Below are positions 49,258-57,476 of a stretch of 64,000 nucleotides of DNA, one piece after another. The notes below the pieces were generated by a model. The model saw only the letters and a program-made list of their open reading frames with translations. It had not been told where the DNA came from and did no database searches. Both the position numbers and the translations under genes were made by a program. The DNA is from Chloroflexi bacterium 54-19 (lineage in GTDB: Bacteria; Chloroflexota; Chloroflexia; Chloroheliales; Chloroheliaceae). Location: the NCBI GenBank assembly GCA_001898225.1, contig MKTJ01000047.1:353934-417933 (forward strand). The letters are read 5' to 3'. The first letter of the stretch is position 1, and each line of letters starts with the position of its first letter.

Positions 49258-51066
49258 TCAGGAGGTCAGGATAAATTCGAAATTGGCCGGGTTGTAATAA
49301 TCATTCGAATTCGGCTGGTAACTGGGGGCCAGGCGGCCTTCCTGGACCAGGCGCTGGTTCGCCAGCAAGCCAAATAACACAAACTGGTGACCGTCCGGGG
49401 CCGTGTGCAATTCCATGCGGGCCCGCTCGAAATATTGGACCGTTAGCGGTTGGCCGTCATCGCCGGTCGTCTCAAAAACCGAACTGCGGGGATACCCGAT
49501 AACCGCCAGCCCGCCCTCTTGCTGCCATGCTTCCAGGAAAAGACCTTCCAGATTATGGCCTGTTTCGGGAAAGAAAACAACATTTGTGCCGTTTAAGACC
49601 GGTTTTTCGGGCAAAGTCGCGGTGGTGGCCGGTTGCCCCAGTTTATCCAGCAAACCCTGTTCCATCATTGTTTCGGTCCCTAACAGGCCGAACTGGACCT
49701 CGTAAGGTGTTCCGGCCAGTTCAGGATGATACTCCATGCGGACGCGCTCGAAATATTGCACAAGGTAGTATTGTCCGGTCGCCTCGTTGCGTTCATAGAA
49801 CTGGCTGGTCTTAGGGTAACCGAACAGGGCCAGGCCGCCCCTGGTTTCCCATGTCTTTTTAAAAATGCCGCGCACGGTGTGCCCGGTCTGTGGAAAGACC
49901 AGCATATCGTCAGTCGGTAGGGGCTGGTTAACCGGCGGGCTTTTGGGGTAGTTCTTATAGGCGTCGTAGTAAGGTTGTTTGGGTATAAATTTGGTCTGCG
50001 GGGTAATATCGCCCTTGTACTGGTAGGTTTCAGGTTCGGTCGTCATCAGGCCGTAATGCTCCTCCGACCAGTCGTGAAGCATGTGCAGGGTGATAATCGT
50101 GATATAAGGCTGCGCACCGAGCCAGTCCCAGGCTACTTTTAGCAAATCGGCCTGGCTTTTGGGGTCACTCTGCACCCCCATTTCGGTAATCCAGATCGGT
50201 TTGTTGCCTTCACCCCGGTCGACCATGGCCTGGTGGACCTGCTCGACCGTTTTGGTGGAAATAGGCGCAAAAATCCCCTCCGGCGTCTTCTCGCCGTCAA
50301 GGTTGTAGGGGTGGAGCGAGACCGCGTCCCAGAAGTAGAAAGGCTTGGTCCCGGCCTCTTTAGCGGCGCTCTCGACACAGCCGTACATGCCGATAAGATA
50401 GTTTATCCCGGCCAGCGTGTTAAAGGCCACCAGCATGGTTGGGTCGGCCTTTTTGATGCCCAGGTAGAATTGTTCGAGCCAGTTGCTGAACTTGCAGATG
50501 TCGCGCCCGGCGTTCGACCACTGTTCCGGTTCGTTCCAGAATTCCCAGTGGCGGATAAAAGGGTAGCGTCGCGCCAACGCTTCGGCCACCGCTTGCATAT
50601 GGTCCAGGTAAGCGGGGTTAAACCCGCAGTCAAGGTCATTTTTGGCACAGACCGCCGGGTTGTTGCTGGCCCAGACCGGGATAGTCACGAACTCGGCCAC
50701 TACCTCGAAGCCTTCGTCGGCCAGCCGGTTTAGCAGGCGGTCGTTCAGTTGCCAGTTGTAGACGCCCGGTTTTGGCTCGATGGTCTTCCACTCTACCGGG
50801 ATACGCACGACCCCAACCTGTAAATTTTTAAAATTGGAAATAAAGGTATCGAGATGCATGTCAAGCCACCAGGGGTGGGTGACAATCCCGAATTTATGGT
50901 TGGCGGCCCCGGTCGGGAGGTTGGGGGCAAAATAATTCTGGTCGTAGTTAATTTCTCCGGCGGCCAGGGCGGGTTTAGTTGCGAAGGGTTGGGCCAGCAA
51001 AAACAGGGTAGAAAGTAGAACGACCAGCGAGAAAATAGACCAGCGCCGGAGCGAGGTTAGCTGCAT
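49258..51066 (-). CDS. Secreted clan-A glycoside hydrolase with two C-terminal surface repeats
   Basis: A Sec signal peptide (residues 1-35, ending ALAAG) leads a 602-residue protein. The barrel (about 45-380) has VVRIPVEWKTIEPKPGVYNW, acid/base Glu in HWEFWNEPEQW, and the nucleophile Glu in IWITEMGVQS, as in GH5/GH39-like families. Residues about 395-590 hold two copies of a repeat: FPQTGHTVRGIFKKTW...GGLALFGYP...QYFERVRMEYHP and FPETGHNLEGLFLEAW...GGLAVIGYP...QYFERARMELH. The same repeat occurs in the exported protein at 57477-60137. It probably acts on envelope or external polysaccharide. Confidence 0.82.
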   Translation of the reverse strand: MQLTSLRRWSIFSLVVLLSTLFLLAQPFATKPALAAGEINYDQNYFAPNLPTGAANHKFGIVTHPWWLDMHLDTFISNFKNLQVGVVRIPVEWKTIEPKPGVYNWQLNDRLLNRLADEGFEVVAEFVTIPVWASNNPAVCAKNDLDCGFNPAYLDHMQAVAEALARRYPFIRHWEFWNEPEQWSNAGRDICKFSNWLEQFYLGIKKADPTMLVAFNTLAGINYLIGMYGCVESAAKEAGTKPFYFWDAVSLHPYNLDGEKTPEGIFAPISTKTVEQVHQAMVDRGEGNKPIWITEMGVQSDPKSQADLLKVAWDWLGAQPYITIITLHMLHDWSEEHYGLMTTEPETYQYKGDITPQTKFIPKQPYYDAYKNYPKSPPVNQPLPTDDMLVFPQTGHTVRGIFKKTWETRGGLALFGYPKTSQFYERNEATGQYYLVQYFERVRMEYHPELAGTPYEVQFGLLGTETMMEQGLLDKLGQPATTATLPEKPVLNGTNVVFFPETGHNLEGLFLEAWQQEGGLAVIGYPRSSVFETTGDDGQPLTVQYFERARMELHTAPDGHQFVLFGLLANQRLVQEGRLAPSYQPNSNDYYNPANFEFILTS

Positions 51067-51173
51067 TTAGAAAAAACTTCCATATTTGGATGGTAACTAA
51101 ATTAAAGTAGGACGCTTCCGCCAGCGCAAATGGGCGTTAATTCTATTATAGCAGACTTTTTCTTTAATTTTAA

Positions 51174-51359
51174 TTAATGACCTGGCCGGGAAAGATAGGT
51201 GCCGCAGACCGGGCAGATGGAACGTCCGGGGTCCAGGGTAAGTTTACATTTCTGGCAGGTCCGGCGGGAGCCTTTAAAAAGGCCCGTCTTGACCCGGTTA
51301 ACAAACATTGTCGAGGCGGAGAAACTTCCGAAAAGTAACATCACAATTAAGAGTTCCAT
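51174..51359 (-). CDS. Small membrane-anchored zinc-ribbon protein
   Basis: A 61-residue protein starts with a short hydrophobic helix (MELLIVMLLFGSFSASTMFV) and ends in a four-Cys zinc ribbon CQKCKLTLDPGRSICPVCG. Cys spacing C-x2-C...C-x2-C is intact, which supports it as a real gene despite its size and a weak ribosome binding site (GGGTAAAAG). It lies between the glycoside hydrolase and a GT-C protein on the same strand. Function unknown. Confidence 0.65.
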   Translation of the reverse strand: MELLIVMLLFGSFSASTMFVNRVKTGLFKGSRRTCQKCKLTLDPGRSICPVCGTYLSRPGH

Positions 51360-51442
51360 AGTCTTTTACCCGGTGTCGTGTTCCATAGACTTCCAAAAGC
51401 TTGTACCTATTTTAGAGCAGTTTTCAGACCATGAAAATCCTT

Positions 51443-53572
51443 TTAGGCCACTTCCAGTACTTTTGGATAGTTATCCCCATGTTCGGTGGATAACTGGTCC
51501 GGCACCTGTTTTGAGGTGGCATAAACCTGCCTCAGGTAGAAGACCAGCAGCCACAAAAAGACCCCGATGGTCAGGTAAGAAAGCGCATCGGGCAGCCACT
51601 GCCAGTTAAGTTGCAGGATGGAATGCCACAGGTAGAAAGTGTTGGGTATCTGGTTGGAGCGATAGGTCGGCAAAGGAGTTATGACCACCTGGTAAAGCGA
51701 CACAAAGCTCACCAGCAGATAAACCAGGCTGGCCCGGCGGTTGTAGAGGACGGCCAGCGCCAGGAAAGGCATGGCGTAATAGGTATAGCGCTCGTGCATC
51801 TTGATGGCAAAGGTAAAGCTGACCAGCACGGTCAGGCCCAACGCCAGGCTGGTATGCGCCTCCGAGGCTGCCTTGAACCAGGTCAGGCCCACCAGCGCCA
51901 GATAGACCAGCCCGATAATGGCGAACCCGCTCACGACCACCACGAAAGAGTGATTTTCGGCAAAATGCAGCAGATACGAAAAGTTGTAGGCCCGGAGCAA
52001 GAAGAAGTCCATTTTATCCCCGGCCAGTTCATTGCGCGACCAGTAGTTGTTTAAAAAACTGTTCCAATCGAAGCCGAAGGCAGGGAGGGCCAGGATTAAC
52101 ACTACCAGGCTGGCAACCGCGCTCCCCAGGACGGTCCGTTTGAAACCGTATTTCTTTGTCAGGAGTAAACCCAATAGCGGTATGGCGAAAATGGCCTGAG
52201 GTTTGAGGATTAGGGCCAGGGCAAGGCTGACCAGCGCCAGGATGGGTTTATCGCTGTAAATAGCCACGAAAGACGCCATCAGCAGGACGCACGGAAAAAT
52301 ATCCATTTGACCCCAGATAGCCGGGTTGTAAACCAGGGCGATGTTAAAGCTGAAAAGAATCAGGACTGCTCCACGCCGTTTGGCGGTAAGGAAATCTCCC
52401 CGGCGGCGGGCCATCTTCCAGATCAAGGCGGCTACGATGGGCAGACCGAGCGAGAAAAAGCCCTTCAGGAAAGCCGATTGCCCCACGAAATGAAAGGTGT
52501 AGGCCACCGCGCTGTAGCCGTAGAAAAGATAGGGCGCAAGGGGCGGATAATCGAGGTAGGTGCATTTGGAATAGGCGTTGATGGGACCGTTGGTGTGGAG
52601 ACAGTCTATCCAGTTGTTATAAAACCAGATGTCGCTCGAATAGGTAAAGCCGTAGAGGAAAAACCCGCACACGCCCACCAGCGCCAGCAGGAGCGGACCC
52701 AATTCCGCCGGGCGTCGCCAGCTTATCCCTGTAAAAGGAATCCTGGTCCGCTGCCACCAGAAGCTACTGCCCAGCACCACCAACCCCGCACCCAGGGCTT
52801 GCCAGCTAAAGTAGTGGTTGTACTGGGCCATGCTCCCCACGACAAAAGCCATCGGGGCCAGCAGCAGTAAGGTTTCCCACCAGGCCAACCCGACCAGGGC
52901 GGCCCAGGCCAGGATGCCCGATCCCAGGATGAGCGCGGCGGGAATATAAGGCTCCGGCCAGATATAGCGCAGGTAAGGGTTGTCTTTCTGCTCGATAGTA
53001 TAACTGCGCAGCCGCACCCCATATTCACCGGCTTGCCCGTTCAGGTGGAAGGCGTTGCTTTTTATCTCGATACCCAACCCCTGTCTTTTTTCGTCGGGCG
53101 GAATCACCACCTGGTAGCGGTTAAAGCCGGGATGGGCTGGGTCGTAGACCAGGACCGCCAGCGTGCTTAAATAGCGGTCGTTTTCGTCCAGCAGGCTTAG
53201 CTGGACCCTGGCGGGTGGGGCCTCGCCGGGCCGGTCGAGCGACATTTCCAGCGTCAGGTAAAAAGCGTTGACCCGTTGGAGTTGAGGCAAGCGCAGGACG
53301 GTTGTGGGCGGCGCGGTTTTATCCGAACTATCGCCCGGTTGGGTCCAGGCATAGTAGCCTCCGTCGTCAGTTGGGAAAAGATTGGTCTGTTCGACCGGGA
53401 AAATGTTAAAGAAGACGCTGGTCTTTTTGATTTCCTCGATACCTCTTCCAAATGAAGGCATCCGATACATACTCAACAGCAAAACGCCCAACGAAAATAA
53501 CCCCACCAGTAAGAAGGGTAGGGGTTTCCAACGCCGTAAGCTAGATAGCCGTGGTGATAACGAAAGCTCCAT
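51443..53572 (-). CDS. Large GT-C membrane glycosyltransferase-like protein
   Basis: The 709-residue protein has an N-terminal helix, a soluble beta-rich extracytoplasmic domain (about 50-205), and about 12 membrane helices. SSDIWFYNNWIDCLHTNG and YSKCTYLDYPPLAPYLFYG form the first catalytic loop, with the D-Y-P-P motif, and LVYNPAIWGQMDIFPCVLL matches the mannosyltransferase-like family that uses polyprenyl-phosphate mannose. ALILKPQAIF is another typical segment. It probably builds a surface glycan or glycoprotein. No stop or frame problem seen. Confidence 0.78.
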   Translation of the reverse strand: MELSLSPRLSSLRRWKPLPFLLVGLFSLGVLLLSMYRMPSFGRGIEEIKKTSVFFNIFPVEQTNLFPTDDGGYYAWTQPGDSSDKTAPPTTVLRLPQLQRVNAFYLTLEMSLDRPGEAPPARVQLSLLDENDRYLSTLAVLVYDPAHPGFNRYQVVIPPDEKRQGLGIEIKSNAFHLNGQAGEYGVRLRSYTIEQKDNPYLRYIWPEPYIPAALILGSGILAWAALVGLAWWETLLLLAPMAFVVGSMAQYNHYFSWQALGAGLVVLGSSFWWQRTRIPFTGISWRRPAELGPLLLALVGVCGFFLYGFTYSSDIWFYNNWIDCLHTNGPINAYSKCTYLDYPPLAPYLFYGYSAVAYTFHFVGQSAFLKGFFSLGLPIVAALIWKMARRRGDFLTAKRRGAVLILFSFNIALVYNPAIWGQMDIFPCVLLMASFVAIYSDKPILALVSLALALILKPQAIFAIPLLGLLLTKKYGFKRTVLGSAVASLVVLILALPAFGFDWNSFLNNYWSRNELAGDKMDFFLLRAYNFSYLLHFAENHSFVVVVSGFAIIGLVYLALVGLTWFKAASEAHTSLALGLTVLVSFTFAIKMHERYTYYAMPFLALAVLYNRRASLVYLLVSFVSLYQVVITPLPTYRSNQIPNTFYLWHSILQLNWQWLPDALSYLTIGVFLWLLVFYLRQVYATSKQVPDQLSTEHGDNYPKVLEVA

Positions 53573-53839
53573 CGTAGTTATCTACTCTTAAATTATTATT
53601 TTGTTGTTAATCTCCGCAAGTCTGTAAAATATTCTACACACGAATAGATACTTTAGCAACAGGATTTTTCATGCGGGCTTTTTCTCCGAATTTATGACTA
53701 CTCCAATTCTTTATAACAACATAGTTTGAGAAAAAGTTACGCACTTAACAGATAGTCTTGAAACGGTATGGAATTATATTAATAACCCGGACACGCTTGT
53801 GGTACTTTCACTTTAACAACTCCCAAAGAGAAAGAGGCA

Positions 53840-54073
53840 ATGTTTATGAATTCGGCCCAATTAAACGAGCTTTTACAAAGCTGGACTATGTCGGCAAGGG
53901 ATTTAACCGAGGCGCTGGAAGAAGTAAAACGCGAAGTGGCATCTAACGAGATTGGCGGGCATATCTACGACCTGCGCAACAATATCGCCCGTCTTAAAGC
54001 GGATGAAAACCAGAAATTCGAGGATTACCTACGGGCTCACCAGAATTTCTACGGCCAGGAGCAACCTTATTAA
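53840..54073 (+). CDS. Small soluble helical protein
   Basis: A 77-residue protein (or 75 from a second ATG at 53846) preceded by AAAGAGGC. It is predicted mostly helical: LNELLQSWTMSARDLTEALEEVKREV, then GHIYDLRNNIARLKADENQKFEDYL (both quoted in part). No family is recognised. It is followed within five bases by a very strong terminator, which supports that it is transcribed. Confidence 0.6.
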   Translation: MFMNSAQLNELLQSWTMSARDLTEALEEVKREVASNEIGGHIYDLRNNIARLKADENQKFEDYLRAHQNFYGQEQPY

Positions 54074-54077
54074 CAAT

Positions 54078-54139
54078 AAAAAACAGGCTTTCCCTTTAAC
54101 CGCTTTGTGGGTTGGTTAAAGGGGAAAGCCTGTTTTTTT
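54078..54139. terminator. Very strong bidirectional terminator
   Basis: An arm of 24 bases (54078-54101) pairs with 54114-54138 with one mismatch, containing ACAGGCTTTCCC/GGGAAAGCCTGT and ending in A- and T-runs on both sides. It serves the small helical gene and the convergent protease gene. Confidence 0.93.
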
Positions 54140-54143
54140 ATGC

Positions 54144-55028
54144 CTACGGGACGTAAATACGCCCTGCCGGGTAGTCGAAGGTGACCCACCCGCCCGGCTC
54201 GAACAGGTTTAGCGAGATAAATCCGACTGCGTGGGGGCTGGCAAAGATGCCCTGCTCCGGCTGAATGACCACGCTGGGCAAATCAAAGTGGAGCGGTCCC
54301 AGGTCGAGCGAGGCAATTTTAGCGACCTGCAACTCGACCCTCCCGCCCATGCCCTTGGCCCCGATGGTGCCGGTCACACTATAGCCGGGGTTTTTCTCGC
54401 ACAACTGTTTCCAGGTGGAGGTGGTGATATTGACATAGGGCCACATCACAGACGTAAGGGTACCTGCGCCGCTATCTACCCGCAACTCCACGTCCATCCA
54501 GCCGTCCAGTTTAGCCTTAACCCGCATGATTTTCGCTCGGTCGAGCGTGAACGGTAAAAATTTGTCGGGATTGACCCCTGCCGGGATATAACCGTAGGGT
54601 CGGGAAAGCTGCACGTTCGGCGGCAAAAAGTCTACCTCGACTACAAAATGGCGCAGGTAATCGTTACCTAAAAGACCTGCTTCGAAAGGGGCCGGAATGG
54701 GCACCCGGAAGGCGCTCAAGTCCTGGGTCGTCGCCAGCAACCCGTGATGGGTTAAAATCGAAACCGGCCAGCCGCGCCGCCGGGGCGATACCGAGTCGAA
54801 TTGTTTAATCGGAACATTCAAAACCCCGGCCGTCCCGGCCAGTTCGGTCTTGCCGATAGTAGGTAAACCGAGTTCCTCGGCCACTTTTTCTTCCACCGCG
54901 CTCATCCCGGCGCCGGTATCCATAATAAAATAATAGGGTTCGGGGCGGTTATTCAACATCATCGGTAAGAAAACCTGGCCTAACTCCTGTATCGCATCTA
55001 TCTGGGGCAAACTAAAACACCTTTCCAA
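54144..55028 (-). CDS. Two-lobed retropepsin-like aspartyl protease
   Basis: The 294-residue protein has two clan-AA modules. Lobe one has the active-site motif FIMDTGAGMS (Asp37) and the partner AGLLGNDYLRHFVVEVDF. Lobe two has LRVDSGAGTLT (Asp185) and AVGFISLNLF...VTFDYPAGRIYV. Bacterial retropepsin-like proteins normally have one lobe and dimerise; here both are in one chain. No signal peptide is clear, so it may be cytoplasmic. The start is TTG at 55028; the next ATG would cut the first strand. Confidence 0.75.
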   Translation of the reverse strand: MERCFSLPQIDAIQELGQVFLPMMLNNRPEPYYFIMDTGAGMSAVEEKVAEELGLPTIGKTELAGTAGVLNVPIKQFDSVSPRRRGWPVSILTHHGLLATTQDLSAFRVPIPAPFEAGLLGNDYLRHFVVEVDFLPPNVQLSRPYGYIPAGVNPDKFLPFTLDRAKIMRVKAKLDGWMDVELRVDSGAGTLTSVMWPYVNITTSTWKQLCEKNPGYSVTGTIGAKGMGGRVELQVAKIASLDLGPLHFDLPSVVIQPEQGIFASPHAVGFISLNLFEPGGWVTFDYPAGRIYVP

Positions 55029-55163
55029 AACGGCACTTCGCCAACAAGTCGTTATTTTACAATTTCCAGCCTAAAAATAAAAGTCCTCATAAGGCCCCTA
55101 GCATATCTTCAAGATCAGGACCACCAATTTGTAAAACAAATGCCGATTTTAAGTTCGGGTTTC

Positions 55164-55193
55164 TTGTCAAAGCCGGGTTAAAAAGCGTATAAT
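55164..55193 (+). promoter_or_regulatory. Promoter of the HD-NUDIX operon
   Basis: TTGTCA (55164-55169), an 18-base spacer and a perfect TATAAT (55188-55193), 60 bp before the start codon. Confidence 0.75.
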
Positions 55194-55253
55194 TTACAGG
55201 TTAAAAATTAGGATAATTATGTGGAATGGTAATTTTTTGAGGGTTTAGGGCCA

Positions 55254-56630
55254 ATGACCCAGCTAGAAAATAGCGCCAATGCTCGTGAACAACTGATTCT
55301 AAGACTGGTCGAACAACCGGAAGGCATGATAAGAGATACCGTGTGGGGCGATATTCCTTTACCCCGTGAGGTTATGAGTATCCTCGACAGCAAGCCCTTT
55401 CAGCGGTTGCGCCGGGTGCAGCAACTTGGTTTTACCAGTTGGACCTGGCCGGGCGCCCACCATACGCGTTTCGAACACTGTATAGGGGTCTATCACCTGA
55501 CCCGGCTGGCAATTCTCCATCTTCTCAAACGGGGTGGTTTTAACTTTACCAGCGAGGAAGTTAATACTACTCTTTCGGCGGCCCTGTTGCACGACATCGG
55601 CCATTATCCCTACAGCCACGCCGTTGAAGAGTTGGACCTGACTATCGTCCGCGACCACGAAACGATTGGCCGCGAGATTGTGATGGGGCCGGAAATCGGG
55701 CCGATTTTGCGCGACGAGTGGCATGTGGACCCGGCTAAAGTGGCCTCCTTTATCACCAAAAGCGATGATGTGCCGCTTAATAACCGTGAACTGGTCTTGC
55801 GCCAGCTTATCAGTGGGGCTCTCGATACCGATAAACTAGATTACCTGACCCGCGATTCGCGTTATTGCAACGTGCCCTATGGCAGCGTGGACGTGCAGCG
55901 CCTGATTGATTCGCTGCGAATCTGGCCCGAACCGGAACCGGCCAGCCCGGATGCGCCCCTCCAACTGGTGATTGACGAAAAAGGGGTCGGAGCCCTGCAA
56001 TCGCTCATCTTTGCCCGCTACCTGATGTTTTACAACGTCTACTGGCATCATACCAACCGGATTGCGACGGTCATGTTTTTGCGCTCGGTCCAGGAGGCGC
56101 TCAGCCACGGCGCTTTTGGCGGGAAAGAGCTTGAGCGGAGCGATGATGCCTCGGTTATCGCCCTGATTCAACAGACCACGCCCCCCGACTCGGTCGCCCA
56201 CGAACTGATAACCGATTTGCAGGAGCGGCGTTTCTACAAGCGAGCTTTGTCGCTCGCTGAAGATGATAGTATGTTCGCCCGGTTGGCCGTCCTTAAATAC
56301 AACCCGGCCCGTCGCAAACGCCTCGAAGAACTCTGGTGTGAGATGGTCAGCCAGTGGACCGGGCGAGAATTGCGCGGCCACGAGATTCTGCTCGACATAC
56401 CTGAGGCCAAAGGTTTTGAGATTGTCCTGAACGTGGTCTGTGAACGGCCCCCGCACGGCTGGCCGAACCCGGTCCCGTGGGGCGAAGTTAGTGGCCTGAA
56501 TAATGATGATATGCGAAAGTTTCACCGGCATGTCCGGCGGATTCATTTGATTGTAAAAGATAACGAGCTGGCCGAAATTGTGCGCGCTCGTGTGGTAATG
56601 CTGCTTGACGCTTACCGACAGGTAGAATAA
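55254..56630 (+). CDS. HD-domain phosphohydrolase (dNTPase-like)
   Basis: The 458-residue protein begins with RDTVWGDIPLPREVMSILDSKPFQRLRRVQQLG (quoted in part), the usual opening of YwfO/dGTPase-like HD proteins. The metal ligands are HHTRFEHCIGVYHL, ALLHDIGHYPYSH (HD pair) and the distal Asp in SGALDTDKLDYLTRD. Members hydrolyse dNTPs or related phosphoesters; SAMHD1 is a distant relative. The C-terminal 150 residues are less conserved. The NUDIX gene starts eight bases downstream, so both may work on nucleotides. Confidence 0.88.
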   Translation: MTQLENSANAREQLILRLVEQPEGMIRDTVWGDIPLPREVMSILDSKPFQRLRRVQQLGFTSWTWPGAHHTRFEHCIGVYHLTRLAILHLLKRGGFNFTSEEVNTTLSAALLHDIGHYPYSHAVEELDLTIVRDHETIGREIVMGPEIGPILRDEWHVDPAKVASFITKSDDVPLNNRELVLRQLISGALDTDKLDYLTRDSRYCNVPYGSVDVQRLIDSLRIWPEPEPASPDAPLQLVIDEKGVGALQSLIFARYLMFYNVYWHHTNRIATVMFLRSVQEALSHGAFGGKELERSDDASVIALIQQTTPPDSVAHELITDLQERRFYKRALSLAEDDSMFARLAVLKYNPARRKRLEELWCEMVSQWTGRELRGHEILLDIPEAKGFEIVLNVVCERPPHGWPNPVPWGEVSGLNNDDMRKFHRHVRRIHLIVKDNELAEIVRARVVMLLDAYRQVE

Positions 56631-56638
56631 GAAGAATA

Positions 56639-57211
56639 GTGACTGAGGAACAGGAAAATAAAATACTGGACGGCTGGGACGCTTCTCTGCCGCCGCAGGA
56701 CCGTTCGGCGGGAGGTGTAGTCTTCCGCCCCTATGTTCGCAAAAAAGATGGCAAACCAAGCTTCCTGGTCGGGCTTATCGAACGCAGCCAGAGCGGGTGG
56801 TGGGATTTGCCAAAAGGCCATCTCGAAAAAGGCGAAACCCCGGAGCAGGCCGCTATCCGTGAGGTCGAGGAAGAATCCGGCCTACACGGCGAAATCGTGA
56901 TGCCCCTGGGCGATGCCCGTTACCTGGCCGACTCGCGGCGAGGGAACCTGCGCAAACAGGTGCGCTGGTATCTCATGCGCGACCTCAATCCCAAGCTGGA
57001 AAAACCGCGCCCCCAGCCTGGTGAGACCCACGACGCTATCTGGTGCGACCTTGACGAAGCGATTGCCCTGGTCTATTTTGAAAACGCCAGGGTCATTCTG
57101 CGGCGGGCCCGGCGCATACTAAAAGAAGGCAATTTTCACCCGGCCCTGCCCTCACGCCCAGGTGAAAATGGCTCTGCTGCCGCAGACGGCGCGAGCGACT
57201 CCCTGGCCTAG
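56639..57211 (+). CDS. NUDIX hydrolase
   Basis: GTG at 56639 gives 190 residues. The Nudix box is complete: PKGHLEKGETPEQAAIREV followed by EEESG, satisfying G-x5-E-x7-R-E-x2-E-E-x-G with metal-binding Glu residues. The N-terminal SAGGVVFR is the usual first strand. The substrate, a nucleoside diphosphate linked to X, cannot be inferred. The Ala/Ser-rich tail after residue 165 looks disordered. It is eight bases behind the HD gene. Confidence 0.88.
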   Translation: MTEEQENKILDGWDASLPPQDRSAGGVVFRPYVRKKDGKPSFLVGLIERSQSGWWDLPKGHLEKGETPEQAAIREVEEESGLHGEIVMPLGDARYLADSRRGNLRKQVRWYLMRDLNPKLEKPRPQPGETHDAIWCDLDEAIALVYFENARVILRRARRILKEGNFHPALPSRPGENGSAAADGASDSLA

Positions 57212-57229
57212 TTTTTTAGCCCCTGGGTT

Positions 57230-57466
57230 TTATTTAATATTTTTGGTAATGTCGCTACTGGTTTGAGACATTTTCTTTTCTATGTTTGAGAGGGTCTCAA
57301 TAAATTTTGATTTCCGGTCCATTGCCATCTGCATCCGCATAGACTCCATTTCACCCATTTCACTCATCGAGTCCAGGCCGGATTGGCCGCCGCTAACCTC
57401 GTCCAGTTCGGCTTCATCGAGTTCGTGGCCTTCTTCCGGCCCGGTATTTTCACGATTTTCCTGCAT
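57230..57466 (-). CDS. Double-glycine leader peptide, DUF5407-like core
   Basis: ATG at 57466 with AGGAG eight bases upstream gives 78 residues. The N-terminal part ends in ELDEAELDEVSGG (GG at 26-27), the consensus leader removed by C39-type peptidase transporters. The remaining 51 residues are Met-rich and amphipathic (MSEMGEMESMRMQMAMDR, then KFIETLSNIEKKMSQTSSD) and end ITKNIK. That part resembles the short DUF5407 proteins of Chlamydiae as I remember them. No C39 transporter gene is in the window. It is the last gene of the minus-strand operon, 10 bp after the NHL protein gene. Confidence 0.75.
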   Translation of the reverse strand: MQENRENTGPEEGHELDEAELDEVSGGQSGLDSMSEMGEMESMRMQMAMDRKSKFIETLSNIEKKMSQTSSDITKNIK

Positions 57467-57476
57467 ATACGTACTC

